From CAWGAJ01 sp963820545 (GTDB lineage Bacteria > Planctomycetota > Planctomycetia > Pirellulales > Thermoguttaceae): a DNA stretch of 64,000 nt. The notes beneath the pieces were generated by a model that had not been told where the DNA came from, ran no database searches, and saw only the letters and a program-made list of their open reading frames with translations. Shown piece by piece: positions 15,961 to 23,508 of the stretch. Positions within the stretch are counted from its first letter, which is position 1, and every line of letters starts with the position of its first letter. Made by a program: the position numbers and the translations under genes. The stretch spans positions 1,550,001-1,614,000 of the forward strand of contig CAWGAJ010000001.1 of assembly GCA_963820545.1 (NCBI GenBank). Direction: 5' to 3'.

Positions 15961-18455
15961 ACGTAACGAAAAATTTCGAGCCGATTTACATCATCCCCCG
16001 CGACAAGACAAAGCAGGTACGCAAACTCAAGTCGCTTTTGAAAACGGCCAAAGACCTGTATCTGGCCACCGACGAAGATCGGGAAGGCGAGGCCATAAGC
16101 TGGCATCTCTGCGAGGTGCTAAAACCGAAGGTTCCGGTATATCGCCTGGTGTTCCACGAAATTACCCAAGAGGCGATCCGCGAATCATTGGCGGAGCCCC
16201 GGCAGATCGACGAGAACCTGGTCCGCGCCCAGGAAACCCGGCGGATCATCGACCGGCTTTACGGCTACGACGTGTCGCCGCTGTTGTGGCGGAAGATTCG
16301 GCCGCGGCTTTCGGCGGGCCGGGTGCAGAGCGTGGCCGTGCGGCTGATTGTCGAGCGCGAGCGGCAGCGCATGGCCTTCCAGGCCGCCACCTATTGGGAT
16401 TTGTTGGGAACCTTCAGCAAGGCCAACGGCGAAAGTTTTCAGGGAGAATTGATTTCCGTGGGCGGGCGGCGAATTCCCGAGAGCCGCGATTTCGATCCCG
16501 CCACGGGAACGATCAAGGACTCGACGCTGTTATGGCTTGACGAAAAACAGGCGGAAGCATTGTTACAGCAGCTTCGCGGCAAGTCGGGGTGGGTAAGTAA
16601 CTTGGAAGACAAGCCCTATACCACTCGTCCCTATGCGCCGTTTACCACCAGCACCCTCCAGCAAGAGGCGAACCGCAAGTACGGTTTTACCGCCCGGCAC
16701 ACCATGCAGGTGGCGCAAAGTTTATACGAAACCGGACACATCACCTACATGCGCACCGACTCCACCTCTCTGGCGGCGATAGCCATTGAGACCGCCCGGT
16801 CGCTGGTGGCATCGCAATACGGCAAGGAATATCTGCCGGCGGAACCGCGATTTTATCAAACCAAGGTGAAAAACGCCCAGGAGGCCCACGAAGCCATCCG
16901 GCCGGCCGGCCATCCTTTCGACTTTCCCGAGTCCTTGCGAAACAAGCTCAGCCCCGATCAATTCAAGCTCTACGACCTGATTTGGAAGCGGACCATAGCC
17001 AGCCAGATGACTGACGCCCAAGGCCGGCGCGTGACGATTACGGCGGAAGTCGACGGGGCAGTGTTCCAGGTCAACGGCAAGACCATTGAATTTCCCGGCT
17101 ATCTGCGGGCGTACGTGGAAGGATCCGACGATCCCGAATCCGATCTGGCCGAACGGGATATCGTGCTGCCGGGGGTAACCGTGGGCGAGACGCTTAAATG
17201 CGAAGAACTAGATCTGAAAAGTCATACCACCCAGGCGCCGAATCGTTACAGCGAAGCTACGCTTACCCGGGCGTTGGAAGAAATGGGCATTGGCCGGCCG
17301 AGCACTTACGCCTCGATCATCGACACGATCCTGGCCCGCGACTACGTGTTCAAGCTCAAGCGCGGCAACATGCTGGTGCCCACTTGGACGGCCTTCGCGG
17401 TTTCGCATTTGCTTGAGTCCCACTTGCCCGATCTGGTTGATTACCAATTCACCGCCGAGATGGAGGATGAACTCGACTCCATCAGCCGGGGCGAGATAAA
17501 CCATCTGGATTATCTGAAAAGCTTTTACCTGGGCAACGCCCATCCGGGCCTGAAACGGCAACTGGAAGACAAGGCGGCCCAGATCGACGCCCGCGAAGTG
17601 TGCCGCATCTTCATCGGCAAGCCCCCAGGCCAAGGAGAAAAGGCGGCGGAAATTTACGTGCGCGTGGGACGTTACGGGCCGTTTTTGGAACAAGGCGATC
17701 GCCGCGCCAGCCTGCCGGAAAAACTCCCGCCGGACGAATTGACCGTGGAAGCAGCTCTGGAAATGCTGGAAAAATCCGCGCAAACCGAGGAGCCCTTGGG
17801 CATCTGTCCGGTAACGCACAAGCCGGTGTTCGTTAAAGTGGGCCGCTTTGGTCCGTACGTGCAGCGCGGCACGGCCCAGGACGACGAAAAGCCGCAAAAC
17901 GTCTCGCTCTTAAAAGGCATGAATCCCGAACACATGGACCTGGAAACGGCCTTGAAATTACTGGCCTTGCCGCGGATCCTGGGCAACCATCCACAGAGCG
18001 GTTTCCCCGTCGAAGCCCACAACGGCCGCTACGGCCCATACGTCCGATGCGGCGAGGAAACCCGCTCGCTGGGCGACGACTTTTCGCCGCTGGATATCAC
18101 ATTTGAGCAAGCCTTGGGACTTCTGGCCCAACCCAAAGGCCGGCGCGGTGCGGCCAAGACGAGCAAGGAGCCCTTCAAGGTGTTCGATGCCTCGCCGGTC
18201 ACCAGCCAGCCCGTGCGGGTCATGGTGGGCCGATATGGTCCTTATGTGACCGATGGAGTGACCAACGCCTCGCTGCCCAAGGACGCACCGCCCGAGGAAA
18301 TCACCTTCGAATACGCCTTGAATCTTTTGCAGGCCCGCGTGGAAGCCGGCCCCAGCAAACGCGTTTTCCGCCGAAGATTTCCCTCCAAAACCGCCGGCAA
18401 GACGGCAAAAAAAGGCGCCGGCAGGAAGCGTGCGGCAAAAACCGCGGACAATTGA
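15957..18455 (+). CDS. topA: DNA topoisomerase I, main part (interrupted)
   Basis: Type IA topoisomerase that relaxes negative supercoils by nicking one strand. Visible: Toprim acidic motif TDEDREGEAISWHL, the strand-passage core with RLSAGRVQSVAVRLIVERE, and the catalytic Tyr in GHITYMRTDSTS (codon at 16745-16747). The C-terminus has at least four topoisomerase C-terminal repeats with the GRYGPY/GRFGPY pattern (about 17670, 17840, 18020 and 18220) and a basic Lys/Arg-rich tail; the Zn-finger repeats of E. coli TopA are absent, as in many other phyla. The real protein begins in the preceding part; the first codons of this frame are not a true start. Joined length is about 895 residues. Confidence 0.93.
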   Translation: MNVTKNFEPIYIIPRDKTKQVRKLKSLLKTAKDLYLATDEDREGEAISWHLCEVLKPKVPVYRLVFHEITQEAIRESLAEPRQIDENLVRAQETRRIIDRLYGYDVSPLLWRKIRPRLSAGRVQSVAVRLIVERERQRMAFQAATYWDLLGTFSKANGESFQGELISVGGRRIPESRDFDPATGTIKDSTLLWLDEKQAEALLQQLRGKSGWVSNLEDKPYTTRPYAPFTTSTLQQEANRKYGFTARHTMQVAQSLYETGHITYMRTDSTSLAAIAIETARSLVASQYGKEYLPAEPRFYQTKVKNAQEAHEAIRPAGHPFDFPESLRNKLSPDQFKLYDLIWKRTIASQMTDAQGRRVTITAEVDGAVFQVNGKTIEFPGYLRAYVEGSDDPESDLAERDIVLPGVTVGETLKCEELDLKSHTTQAPNRYSEATLTRALEEMGIGRPSTYASIIDTILARDYVFKLKRGNMLVPTWTAFAVSHLLESHLPDLVDYQFTAEMEDELDSISRGEINHLDYLKSFYLGNAHPGLKRQLEDKAAQIDAREVCRIFIGKPPGQGEKAAEIYVRVGRYGPFLEQGDRRASLPEKLPPDELTVEAALEMLEKSAQTEEPLGICPVTHKPVFVKVGRFGPYVQRGTAQDDEKPQNVSLLKGMNPEHMDLETALKLLALPRILGNHPQSGFPVEAHNGRYGPYVRCGEETRSLGDDFSPLDITFEQALGLLAQPKGRRGAAKTSKEPFKVFDASPVTSQPVRVMVGRYGPYVTDGVTNASLPKDAPPEEITFEYALNLLQARVEAGPSKRVFRRRFPSKTAGKTAKKGAGRKRAAKTADN

Positions 18456-18476
18456 TTTCCCTTGTCAATCTAAGAC

Positions 18477-18953
18477 ATGAAGATCATCTCCGCTGAGACT
18501 GATTGGCAAATAGCAGAGGCCGGCATTTTATTTCGTGAATACGCCGATGAGCTGGGCGTGGATCTTTGCTTTCAGGGATTTGATGAGGAATTGGCGCATC
18601 TGGCGGAAAAGTACGGGCCTCCCGACGGCGCACTGCTGCTTGCCGTCGAGGAAGAAAAAATCATTGGGTGTGTAGCGCTAAGGAAGTTCGAGGGCCGGAT
18701 ATGCGAAATGAAACGGCTCTTCATTAGACTTAAGTTCAGGGGAAAAGGCATCGGTCGGCAACTGGCAGCGGCGATCATCGATCAAGCAATCGCGCTGGGC
18801 TACACAACAATGTATCTGGACACTCTTGCGAGTCTCAAAGAGGCCATGAGCCTTTATGCATCCTTAGGTTTCAGAAAAAGAGATCCCTACTATGACAATC
18901 CGCTGCCGAATGTCGTGTATTGGGAACTGGATCTAAGCACAAAATCATTCTGA
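18477..18953 (+). CDS. GNAT family N-acetyltransferase
   Basis: A 158-residue single-domain GNAT. The acetyl-CoA pyrophosphate-binding motif A reads RLFIRLKFRGKGIGRQLA (Arg-x-x-Gly-x-Gly), preceded by the CVALRKFEG strand and followed by YLDTLASLKEAMSLYASLGF, the usual end of the fold. The acceptor substrate cannot be predicted. It starts 21 bases after topA and is probably co-transcribed. Its last codons (Ser-Phe-stop) lie inside the left end of an inverted-repeat element at 18944, so the element supplied the stop codon and the native C-terminus may have been slightly different. Confidence 0.88.
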   Translation: MKIISAETDWQIAEAGILFREYADELGVDLCFQGFDEELAHLAEKYGPPDGALLLAVEEEKIIGCVALRKFEGRICEMKRLFIRLKFRGKGIGRQLAAAIIDQAIALGYTTMYLDTLASLKEAMSLYASLGFRKRDPYYDNPLPNVVYWELDLSTKSF

Positions 18954-19028
18954 GCGAAGAATCTATTATGGGATTAGAGATTGGGGATTAGATTCTATCT
19001 TGAGATCCTTCGCTGCGCTCAGGATGAC
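18944..19028. repeat. Inverted-repeat element, copy 2
   Basis: Left end TCATTCTGAGCGAAGAATCT and right end GATCCTTCGCTGCGCTCAGG followed by ATGAC are the same as in copies at 3025 and 23406. The inside holds a short ATTAGAGATTGGGGATTAGA direct repeat. The left end contains the stop codon of the GNAT gene. Confidence 0.75.
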
Positions 19029-19052
19029 AGACGCATTCTGGATTGATCTTCC

Positions 19053-19868
19053 CTACTGCTGCGCCGGCATCTTCAGCGGCTCGCCGCCGGCGTAAGACCA
19101 AATGACCTTTGTCCCATCATCCACGGTGATCTCATAGGTAAAGTAATTGATGGTTTCCATTTCCAACAAATCCCGTTTTTTCTGGCGGATGGCCTGGAGA
19201 TGTTCCTGCCAACTGGTCTGTTGCACCCCTGGGGGAATTTTTCCGAAATCCGCTCGGGGAAATGCAATTACGGTGCCGTCGCGACGCGGAATGCGTTGAA
19301 CCTTGAACTTTTGATTGGTCTCCACATCTCGACAAAGATGGACTCGTATCATCTCCCAGTTAAGCAAGCGGAATTGACCGGCGGCAATGGCCTGATTAAT
19401 CTTTTCATGGCGTTGCTCCTCTTGTTTCTGCTGATAATCTTCCCACGATGTCACGTTTTCCAGAGGCATGGAGAAGGTTATTTTAATGTTGTTGCCGTCG
19501 GATAAGGTAAAACTGTACTCGTACTGCATTTCACCATCAGGAGAGTCAGACGTACTTAGCAAATTATATTTTTTTTCCGCAATGAGTTTATTCATTTCTT
19601 CATGATGGGCTTTGCTTCCCCCCATAAATCCGCTGGTTCTCGAGGTAGTCATTGTTCTGCCATCTGGCAACGTCCAAGTTCCTGTAATTGTCGTTGTTTG
19701 TTCTTCCGGGCTCTCCTCCGCAGGCTTTTTGTCGGCTTTCTTAGGCTGTGCCGCGTCGGAGCGCAAGGTCGGCAAGACACACATCAACATGCCTGCTGCG
19801 ACAAGCCATAACCGTAGATTAGGGACAACGTTGAGTAATGTTGCCCGGAAACTATAATTGTTAGCCAT
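19053..19868 (-). CDS. Tandem paralogue 3 of receptor-ectodomain-like secreted protein
   Basis: A 271-residue protein starting with one hydrophobic segment (LWLVAAGMLMCVLPTLRS, residues 18-36), then a Lys/Glu linker and a soluble domain with KMPAQQ at the end. It is clearly homologous to the next two genes upstream (19918-20742 and 20781-21671), sharing WEMIRVHLCRDVE, NQKFKVQRI, FGKIPPGVQQTSWQEHL and YAGGEPLKMPAQ. The hydrophobic segment plus DAAQPKKADKKPAE matches the stretch of the third paralogue that resembles the region after the peptidase domain of M56 receptors. Function unknown; location outside the membrane is inferred. Confidence 0.75.
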   Translation of the reverse strand: MANNYSFRATLLNVVPNLRLWLVAAGMLMCVLPTLRSDAAQPKKADKKPAEESPEEQTTTITGTWTLPDGRTMTTSRTSGFMGGSKAHHEEMNKLIAEKKYNLLSTSDSPDGEMQYEYSFTLSDGNNIKITFSMPLENVTSWEDYQQKQEEQRHEKINQAIAAGQFRLLNWEMIRVHLCRDVETNQKFKVQRIPRRDGTVIAFPRADFGKIPPGVQQTSWQEHLQAIRQKKRDLLEMETINYFTYEITVDDGTKVIWSYAGGEPLKMPAQQ

Positions 19869-19917
19869 GATATTGCTCCATTTTTATGGGTAGCAAGGGG
19901 GGTAGGCCGTGATTGTC

Positions 19918-20742
19918 CTACTGTTGCGCCGGCATTTTCAGGGGCTCGCCGCCGCCGTAATTCCAAATGAGCTTTGTCCCATCGTCCGCAGTCAGCTCGT
20001 ATGTATAGTAATCGGTGGTTTCCATATCCAATAGTTCTCGTTTTTTTTGGCGTATGGCCTCCAGATGTTCCTGCCAACTGGTCTGTTGCACCCCTGGGGG
20101 AATTTTGCCGAATTCCGCTTTGGGAAATGCAATTACCGTGCCATCGTGACGATCAATGCGTTGGACCTTGAACTTTTGATTGGAGTTCAAATCTCGGCAA
20201 AGATGGACTCGTATCATCTCCCAGTTAATCAAGCGGAATTGACCGGCGGCAATGGCCTGATTGATCTTTTCCTGGCGTTGCCCCTGTTGTTCTCCTCGCT
20301 TCTGCAGATAATCTTCCCAGGAGGTCACGTTTTCCAGAGGCATGGAGAAATTCATGGCAGTATTGCTGCCGTCGGCGAAAGTAAAACTGTACACATATTG
20401 CTTTTCTCCCCGGGCGCCGTCAAAAGTTTTTAAGAACTTATATTTATTTTCGGAAATGAGCTGCTTAATTTCCTCGAAATGGGCTTGGTCTATTCCACTA
20501 ATGACCATACCTCCCGCCCTAATCATTGTTGTTTTGGCCTCTGTCTGTGTCTGAGTTGACGAAGCGATAGGTTCTTTTTTTATCTGGTTCTCCGCAGGCT
20601 TTTTGTCGGATTTTTTAGGCTGTGCCGCGTCAGAGCGCAAGGTCGGCAGGAGACACATCATCATGCCCGCCGCGATAAGCCATAACCGTAGATTAGGGAT
20701 AACGTTGATCAATGTTGCCCGGAAACTGTAATTGTTAGCCAT
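19918..20742 (-). CDS. Tandem paralogue 2 of receptor-ectodomain-like secreted protein
   Basis: A 274-residue protein closest to the gene at 19053-19868; the N-terminal 35 residues (MANNYSFRATL, then NLRLWLIAAGMMMCLLPTLR) and the C-terminal 120 residues are nearly identical, while the central region (about 50-110) differs. That pattern suggests one recent duplication with divergence of the middle part, which may be the binding surface. A single membrane or signal segment, no enzymatic motif. It is 49 bases from the next paralogue on the same strand. Confidence 0.75.
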   Translation of the reverse strand: MANNYSFRATLINVIPNLRLWLIAAGMMMCLLPTLRSDAAQPKKSDKKPAENQIKKEPIASSTQTQTEAKTTMIRAGGMVISGIDQAHFEEIKQLISENKYKFLKTFDGARGEKQYVYSFTFADGSNTAMNFSMPLENVTSWEDYLQKRGEQQGQRQEKINQAIAAGQFRLINWEMIRVHLCRDLNSNQKFKVQRIDRHDGTVIAFPKAEFGKIPPGVQQTSWQEHLEAIRQKKRELLDMETTDYYTYELTADDGTKLIWNYGGGEPLKMPAQQ

Positions 20743-20780
20743 GATATTGCTCCTTTTTATTAACTTATGTGTTAGCAGCC

Positions 20781-21671
20781 CTAGTTTTGACCCGGCATTT
20801 TCAACGGTTCGCCGCCGGCATAATTTAATGTAGCCGTTTTCCCATTGTCCATGGTCAGTTCATAAGTATAGGACCTGGCGGATTCCAGCTTCAATAGCTC
20901 CCGCTTTCCATTGCGTATTGAATTGAGATGTTCCTGCCAATTCGTTTCCTTCACGGCTGAGGGAATTTTTCCGGAATCCACGCTGGGAAGCGCAATTTCC
21001 GTGCCGTCTGAAAGCTCAACGTGTTGAACCTTGAACTCCTGGTTGGAATCTACGTCTCGGCAAAGATGGATTTCTATTACATCCAAGTTAAGCAACCGGA
21101 ATTTACCGTCGGCAAGGGCCTGAGTGATCTTTTTTTCCATGTTATTCAGGGACGTCGAGAAAGTCAGGGCAGTTTTGCCGCCGTCGGCGAAGGTAAAACG
21201 GTAAGCGTATTGCTTTTCTCCCTGGGGACCGTCAAAAGTCTTTAGCAATGTATATTTTTTTTGGGCAATGAGCTGCTTAATTTCCTCGAAATGCGCTTTG
21301 TCTATCCCCCCAATGATCGCGACTCCCGGGTTTGTTGTCTTTCCGTCTTTTGTGGACAACGTAAGCACAGGGGTCGGTGCTTGTTTTTTCTGGCTTGCCG
21401 CGGGCTTATTGTCGGTTTTCTTAGCCCCGGCCGCGTCGGAGCGTAAGGTGGGCAAGACACACATCAACATGCCCGCCGCGATAAGCCAGAATAGATTGCA
21501 CCGCGAGAGCATCGGATTGGTTTTGCCGGCGGACACGAGCATTTTCATGCGCCGCCGCCAAAACGCACTGAGCTGCGGATTAGGGCCGACGTCGATCGGC
21601 GTGGCCCAGGGACCGTATTTGTTTGACATGATAGATCTCCTGTAAGGAACTATTGGATTAGAGCCTTCCAT
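20781..21671 (-). CDS. Tandem paralogue 1, with M56-receptor-like N-terminus
   Basis: A 296-residue protein, the first gene of the tandem array. Its N-terminal 70 residues differ from the other two: LSAFWRRRMKMLVSAGKTNP followed by MLSRCNLFWLIAAGMLMCVLP. A helix like RRRMKMLV followed by a hydrophobic segment is what normally follows the peptidase domain of BlaR1/MecR1-like M56 proteins. The truncated M56 gene lies 185 bases upstream on the same strand. I infer that this gene holds the detached C-terminal membrane segment and ectodomain of that receptor. The first 14 codons before MSNKYGPW may not be translated. Confidence 0.7.
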   Translation of the reverse strand: MEGSNPIVPYRRSIMSNKYGPWATPIDVGPNPQLSAFWRRRMKMLVSAGKTNPMLSRCNLFWLIAAGMLMCVLPTLRSDAAGAKKTDNKPAASQKKQAPTPVLTLSTKDGKTTNPGVAIIGGIDKAHFEEIKQLIAQKKYTLLKTFDGPQGEKQYAYRFTFADGGKTALTFSTSLNNMEKKITQALADGKFRLLNLDVIEIHLCRDVDSNQEFKVQHVELSDGTEIALPSVDSGKIPSAVKETNWQEHLNSIRNGKRELLKLESARSYTYELTMDNGKTATLNYAGGEPLKMPGQN

Positions 21672-21855
21672 TGAGGTTTGAAATCATTTTACGTGCATGT
21701 TTTTTAATGCAAATTGACAATTGCAAATTTCAAATTGCAAATTGAACAACCGTAAACACTAATGCGATGTATTACTTCACTCCGTACTTGGTTTTAAGTT
21801 TACAGTTCACATATTATAGTTCACAGTTTTTTATTCATCCTTCCTCCCTCATCCT

Positions 21856-22497
21856 TCATCCTTTTCCCTCGCCCTTCATCCCTCGCCCCTTTGATTTGTT
21901 TCCAGTCAGGCCGGCGGCGATGGCGGCGGTGTGCACAATCGCCGGCTGGGATGCATGACTGACGACCTGAAGGAGCATCTGGGCATATTCGGCCGCGGAA
22001 TGTCCGCTGCGGGCCATGGCCAGTTGGTCGCAGGCCAGTTCCCGCTCCAGCCGGAGTTGATAGGCGACCCAATAGACCAGCGGATTGAAAAAGTACGCGA
22101 TGCGCGCAATCTCCACGGGCCATCCCCAGAGTAAGTCGTGCCGCTTGATATGCCCTAATTCGTGTAAAATAACTTGCCGGCGGTCGGAAGGATCCAGCGC
22201 GGCAAATACTCTGTTCGGCAGGATGAGTAACGGCCGCCATAGCCCGCACACAAACAAAGGACAATCGCCGTTGACTGAAGCAACCCTCGGCCCGCGGCGA
22301 AGTCCGAGTTGCGCGGCAAGTTCGGCTACCAGGCCGCTAATCTCTTCGCCGGCTGGAAGGGCTTGTTTAAGTAATTTCGCCAGCCGAAAACGTTGCACTA
22401 GCAGTCGGACAAGTTGACAGAATACGAGCATAAGCCAGAGCATCAACAGCCACGCCCGCCAGGTAATTTCATCGCGATTCTCCTGGAGCGACGGCAT
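21856..22497 (-). CDS. M56 (BlaR1/MecR1-like) receptor, peptidase part (interrupted, truncated)
   Basis: Contains the zinc metallopeptidase core VILHELGHIKRHDLLWGWPV with the HExxH motif, the RELACDQLA segment and membrane helices (LLMLWLMLVFCQLVRLLV and IARIAYFFNPLVYWVA). In BlaR1-type systems the receptor senses an outside signal and its cytoplasmic protease triggers cleavage of the BlaI-type repressor. Normally the peptidase domain is followed by another membrane helix and an outside sensor domain; here the frame runs after AAIAAGLTGN into a G-rich simple tract (KGRGMKGEGKG) and stops. The missing part appears to be in the gene at 20781-21671. Confidence 0.82.
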   Translation of the reverse strand: MPSLQENRDEITWRAWLLMLWLMLVFCQLVRLLVQRFRLAKLLKQALPAGEEISGLVAELAAQLGLRRGPRVASVNGDCPLFVCGLWRPLLILPNRVFAALDPSDRRQVILHELGHIKRHDLLWGWPVEIARIAYFFNPLVYWVAYQLRLERELACDQLAMARSGHSAAEYAQMLLQVVSHASQPAIVHTAAIAAGLTGNKSKGRGMKGEGKG

Positions 22498-22862
22498 GTA
22501 GGCGCCTTCCGTGCGGGCGCTTCCGCCAACCGCAACGGATGCCGCACGATCGGCCGGTTCGAATCATTATGGGAAATCTCTCCCGGCTGTGCCATCGCGA
22601 CTTGATCCGCTGGACTTCTCTGCCACCATGCGGGCAGCGGAATGGCAAACGTCCAAAAAGGCATGAGCAGGAGTTTTATGGCCACGATCTGCCACAGCCA
22701 GTAGCGCACCACCGGCGAGGACCGCCGCAAGCACCAGGCGATCAAAGTCGCTACTGCCACCAGCAGCGCGGATTGCCAAAGGACGTCTGCCATAACGCTC
22801 AGCCATGTCTCGGCCCAGCGGTTGAGAGTCTCGATCATCGTTAACATAGAGACGCCGTTCAC
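22443..22862 (-). CDS. M56 receptor, N-terminal membrane part (interrupted)
   Basis: N-terminal helices of the M56 receptor: VMADVLWQSALLVAVATLIA and VVRYWLWQIVAIKLLLMPFW. The frame loses protein character after about residue 95; the next frame there reads ARTEGAYMPSLQENRDEITW and enters the peptidase part, so a single-base change near 22500-22580 interrupts the gene. Its GTG start (22862) overlaps the stop of the BlaI-type repressor gene by GTGA, the standard translationally coupled arrangement of blaI-blaR1 pairs. Confidence 0.8.
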   Translation of the reverse strand: MNGVSMLTMIETLNRWAETWLSVMADVLWQSALLVAVATLIAWCLRRSSPVVRYWLWQIVAIKLLLMPFWTFAIPLPAWWQRSPADQVAMAQPGEISHNDSNRPIVRHPLRLAEAPARKAPTCRRSRRIAMKLPGGRGC

Positions 22863-23251
22863 TTCTGCTCAGATGGTGTATCTATCTTTTCCGCGATCGC
22901 CCGCAAGGCCTTGAGGTCTTTGTCCGAAAGTTTGTCGGTATCGGCAAGGTATGCGACCAAAGGGCCGGGTGAATCGCCCAACATTTGCTTGACAAACCGG
23001 CCGATCAAGGCCGGCAGGATGCGATTTTCGTCCACCACGGCGCGGAAACGCACTGGCGGGTCTCCTCCTACCCGGGCCAAAAGCCCCTTGGCCTCCAAGC
23101 GCTGCAATGTCTTCAGTACCGTAGTACGAGCTATTGTCCGGTTTTGTTTGACCAGGTCGCTGATCTGCCGCTCGGTGCAGGGTTGGTGTTGCCAAACAAG
23201 GCGCAATACCTGGAGTTCAAACTCGCCCAGCGAGGGCAGTATCTTGGCCAT
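22859..23251 (-). CDS. BlaI/MecI family transcriptional repressor
   Basis: A 130-residue winged-helix repressor. PSLGEFELQVLRLVWQHQPC starts helix 1, the recognition region reads QNRTIARTTVLKTLQRLEAKGLL (TTVLKTLQRLEAKGLL is the diagnostic part), and the C-terminal helices (about 80-125) form the dimerisation domain. The ATG at 23251 is chosen because family members start close to LGEFEL; the frame is open 12 codons further upstream. Such repressors bind a dyad upstream of their own operon and are inactivated by proteolysis through the M56 receptor; a candidate dyad lies at 23268-23314. Target genes probably include its own operon. Confidence 0.9.
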   Translation of the reverse strand: MAKILPSLGEFELQVLRLVWQHQPCTERQISDLVKQNRTIARTTVLKTLQRLEAKGLLARVGGDPPVRFRAVVDENRILPALIGRFVKQMLGDSPGPLVAYLADTDKLSDKDLKALRAIAEKIDTPSEQK

Positions 23252-23267
23252 CGCGATGCTCCGGATT

Positions 23268-23314
23268 TTACGGCAAGTGTCGTACAACGGCGTAGTTTAC
23301 GACTTCTGCCGTAA
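23268..23314. promoter_or_regulatory. Candidate BlaI-type operator dyad
   Basis: A 17-base arm TTACGGCAAGTGTCGTA (23268-23284) is inverted at 23298-23314 with three mismatches, spacer 13 bases; nested inside are GTCGTA and TACGAC. It begins 17 bases upstream of the repressor start codon, where an autoregulatory operator is expected for this family. Confidence 0.55.
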
Positions 23315-23405
23315 GATGTCAAGAGCCCTCGGGGAATTCTGGAAAAAAGATTCGTCCGGAAACGCCACCCGAATTGGCGGGTGGATAATATGGTCGATTA
23401 AATTT

Positions 23406-23508
23406 CCATTCTGAGTGAAGCGAAGAATCTTTGGAGTATCGAACCTTGGGGCATCGTGGGCGAGATCCTTCGCTGCGCTCAGGATGACATTCGCGCTCAG
23501 GATGACAT
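23406..23508. repeat. Inverted-repeat element, copy 3
   Basis: Left end CCATTCTGAGTGAAGCGAAG, right end GATCCTTCGCTGCGCTCAGG plus ATGAC, with an extra partial right end (GCGCTCAGGATGACAT) immediately after. The stop codon of the giant gene (23497-23499, TGA on the minus strand) lies in this extra right end. Confidence 0.75.
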
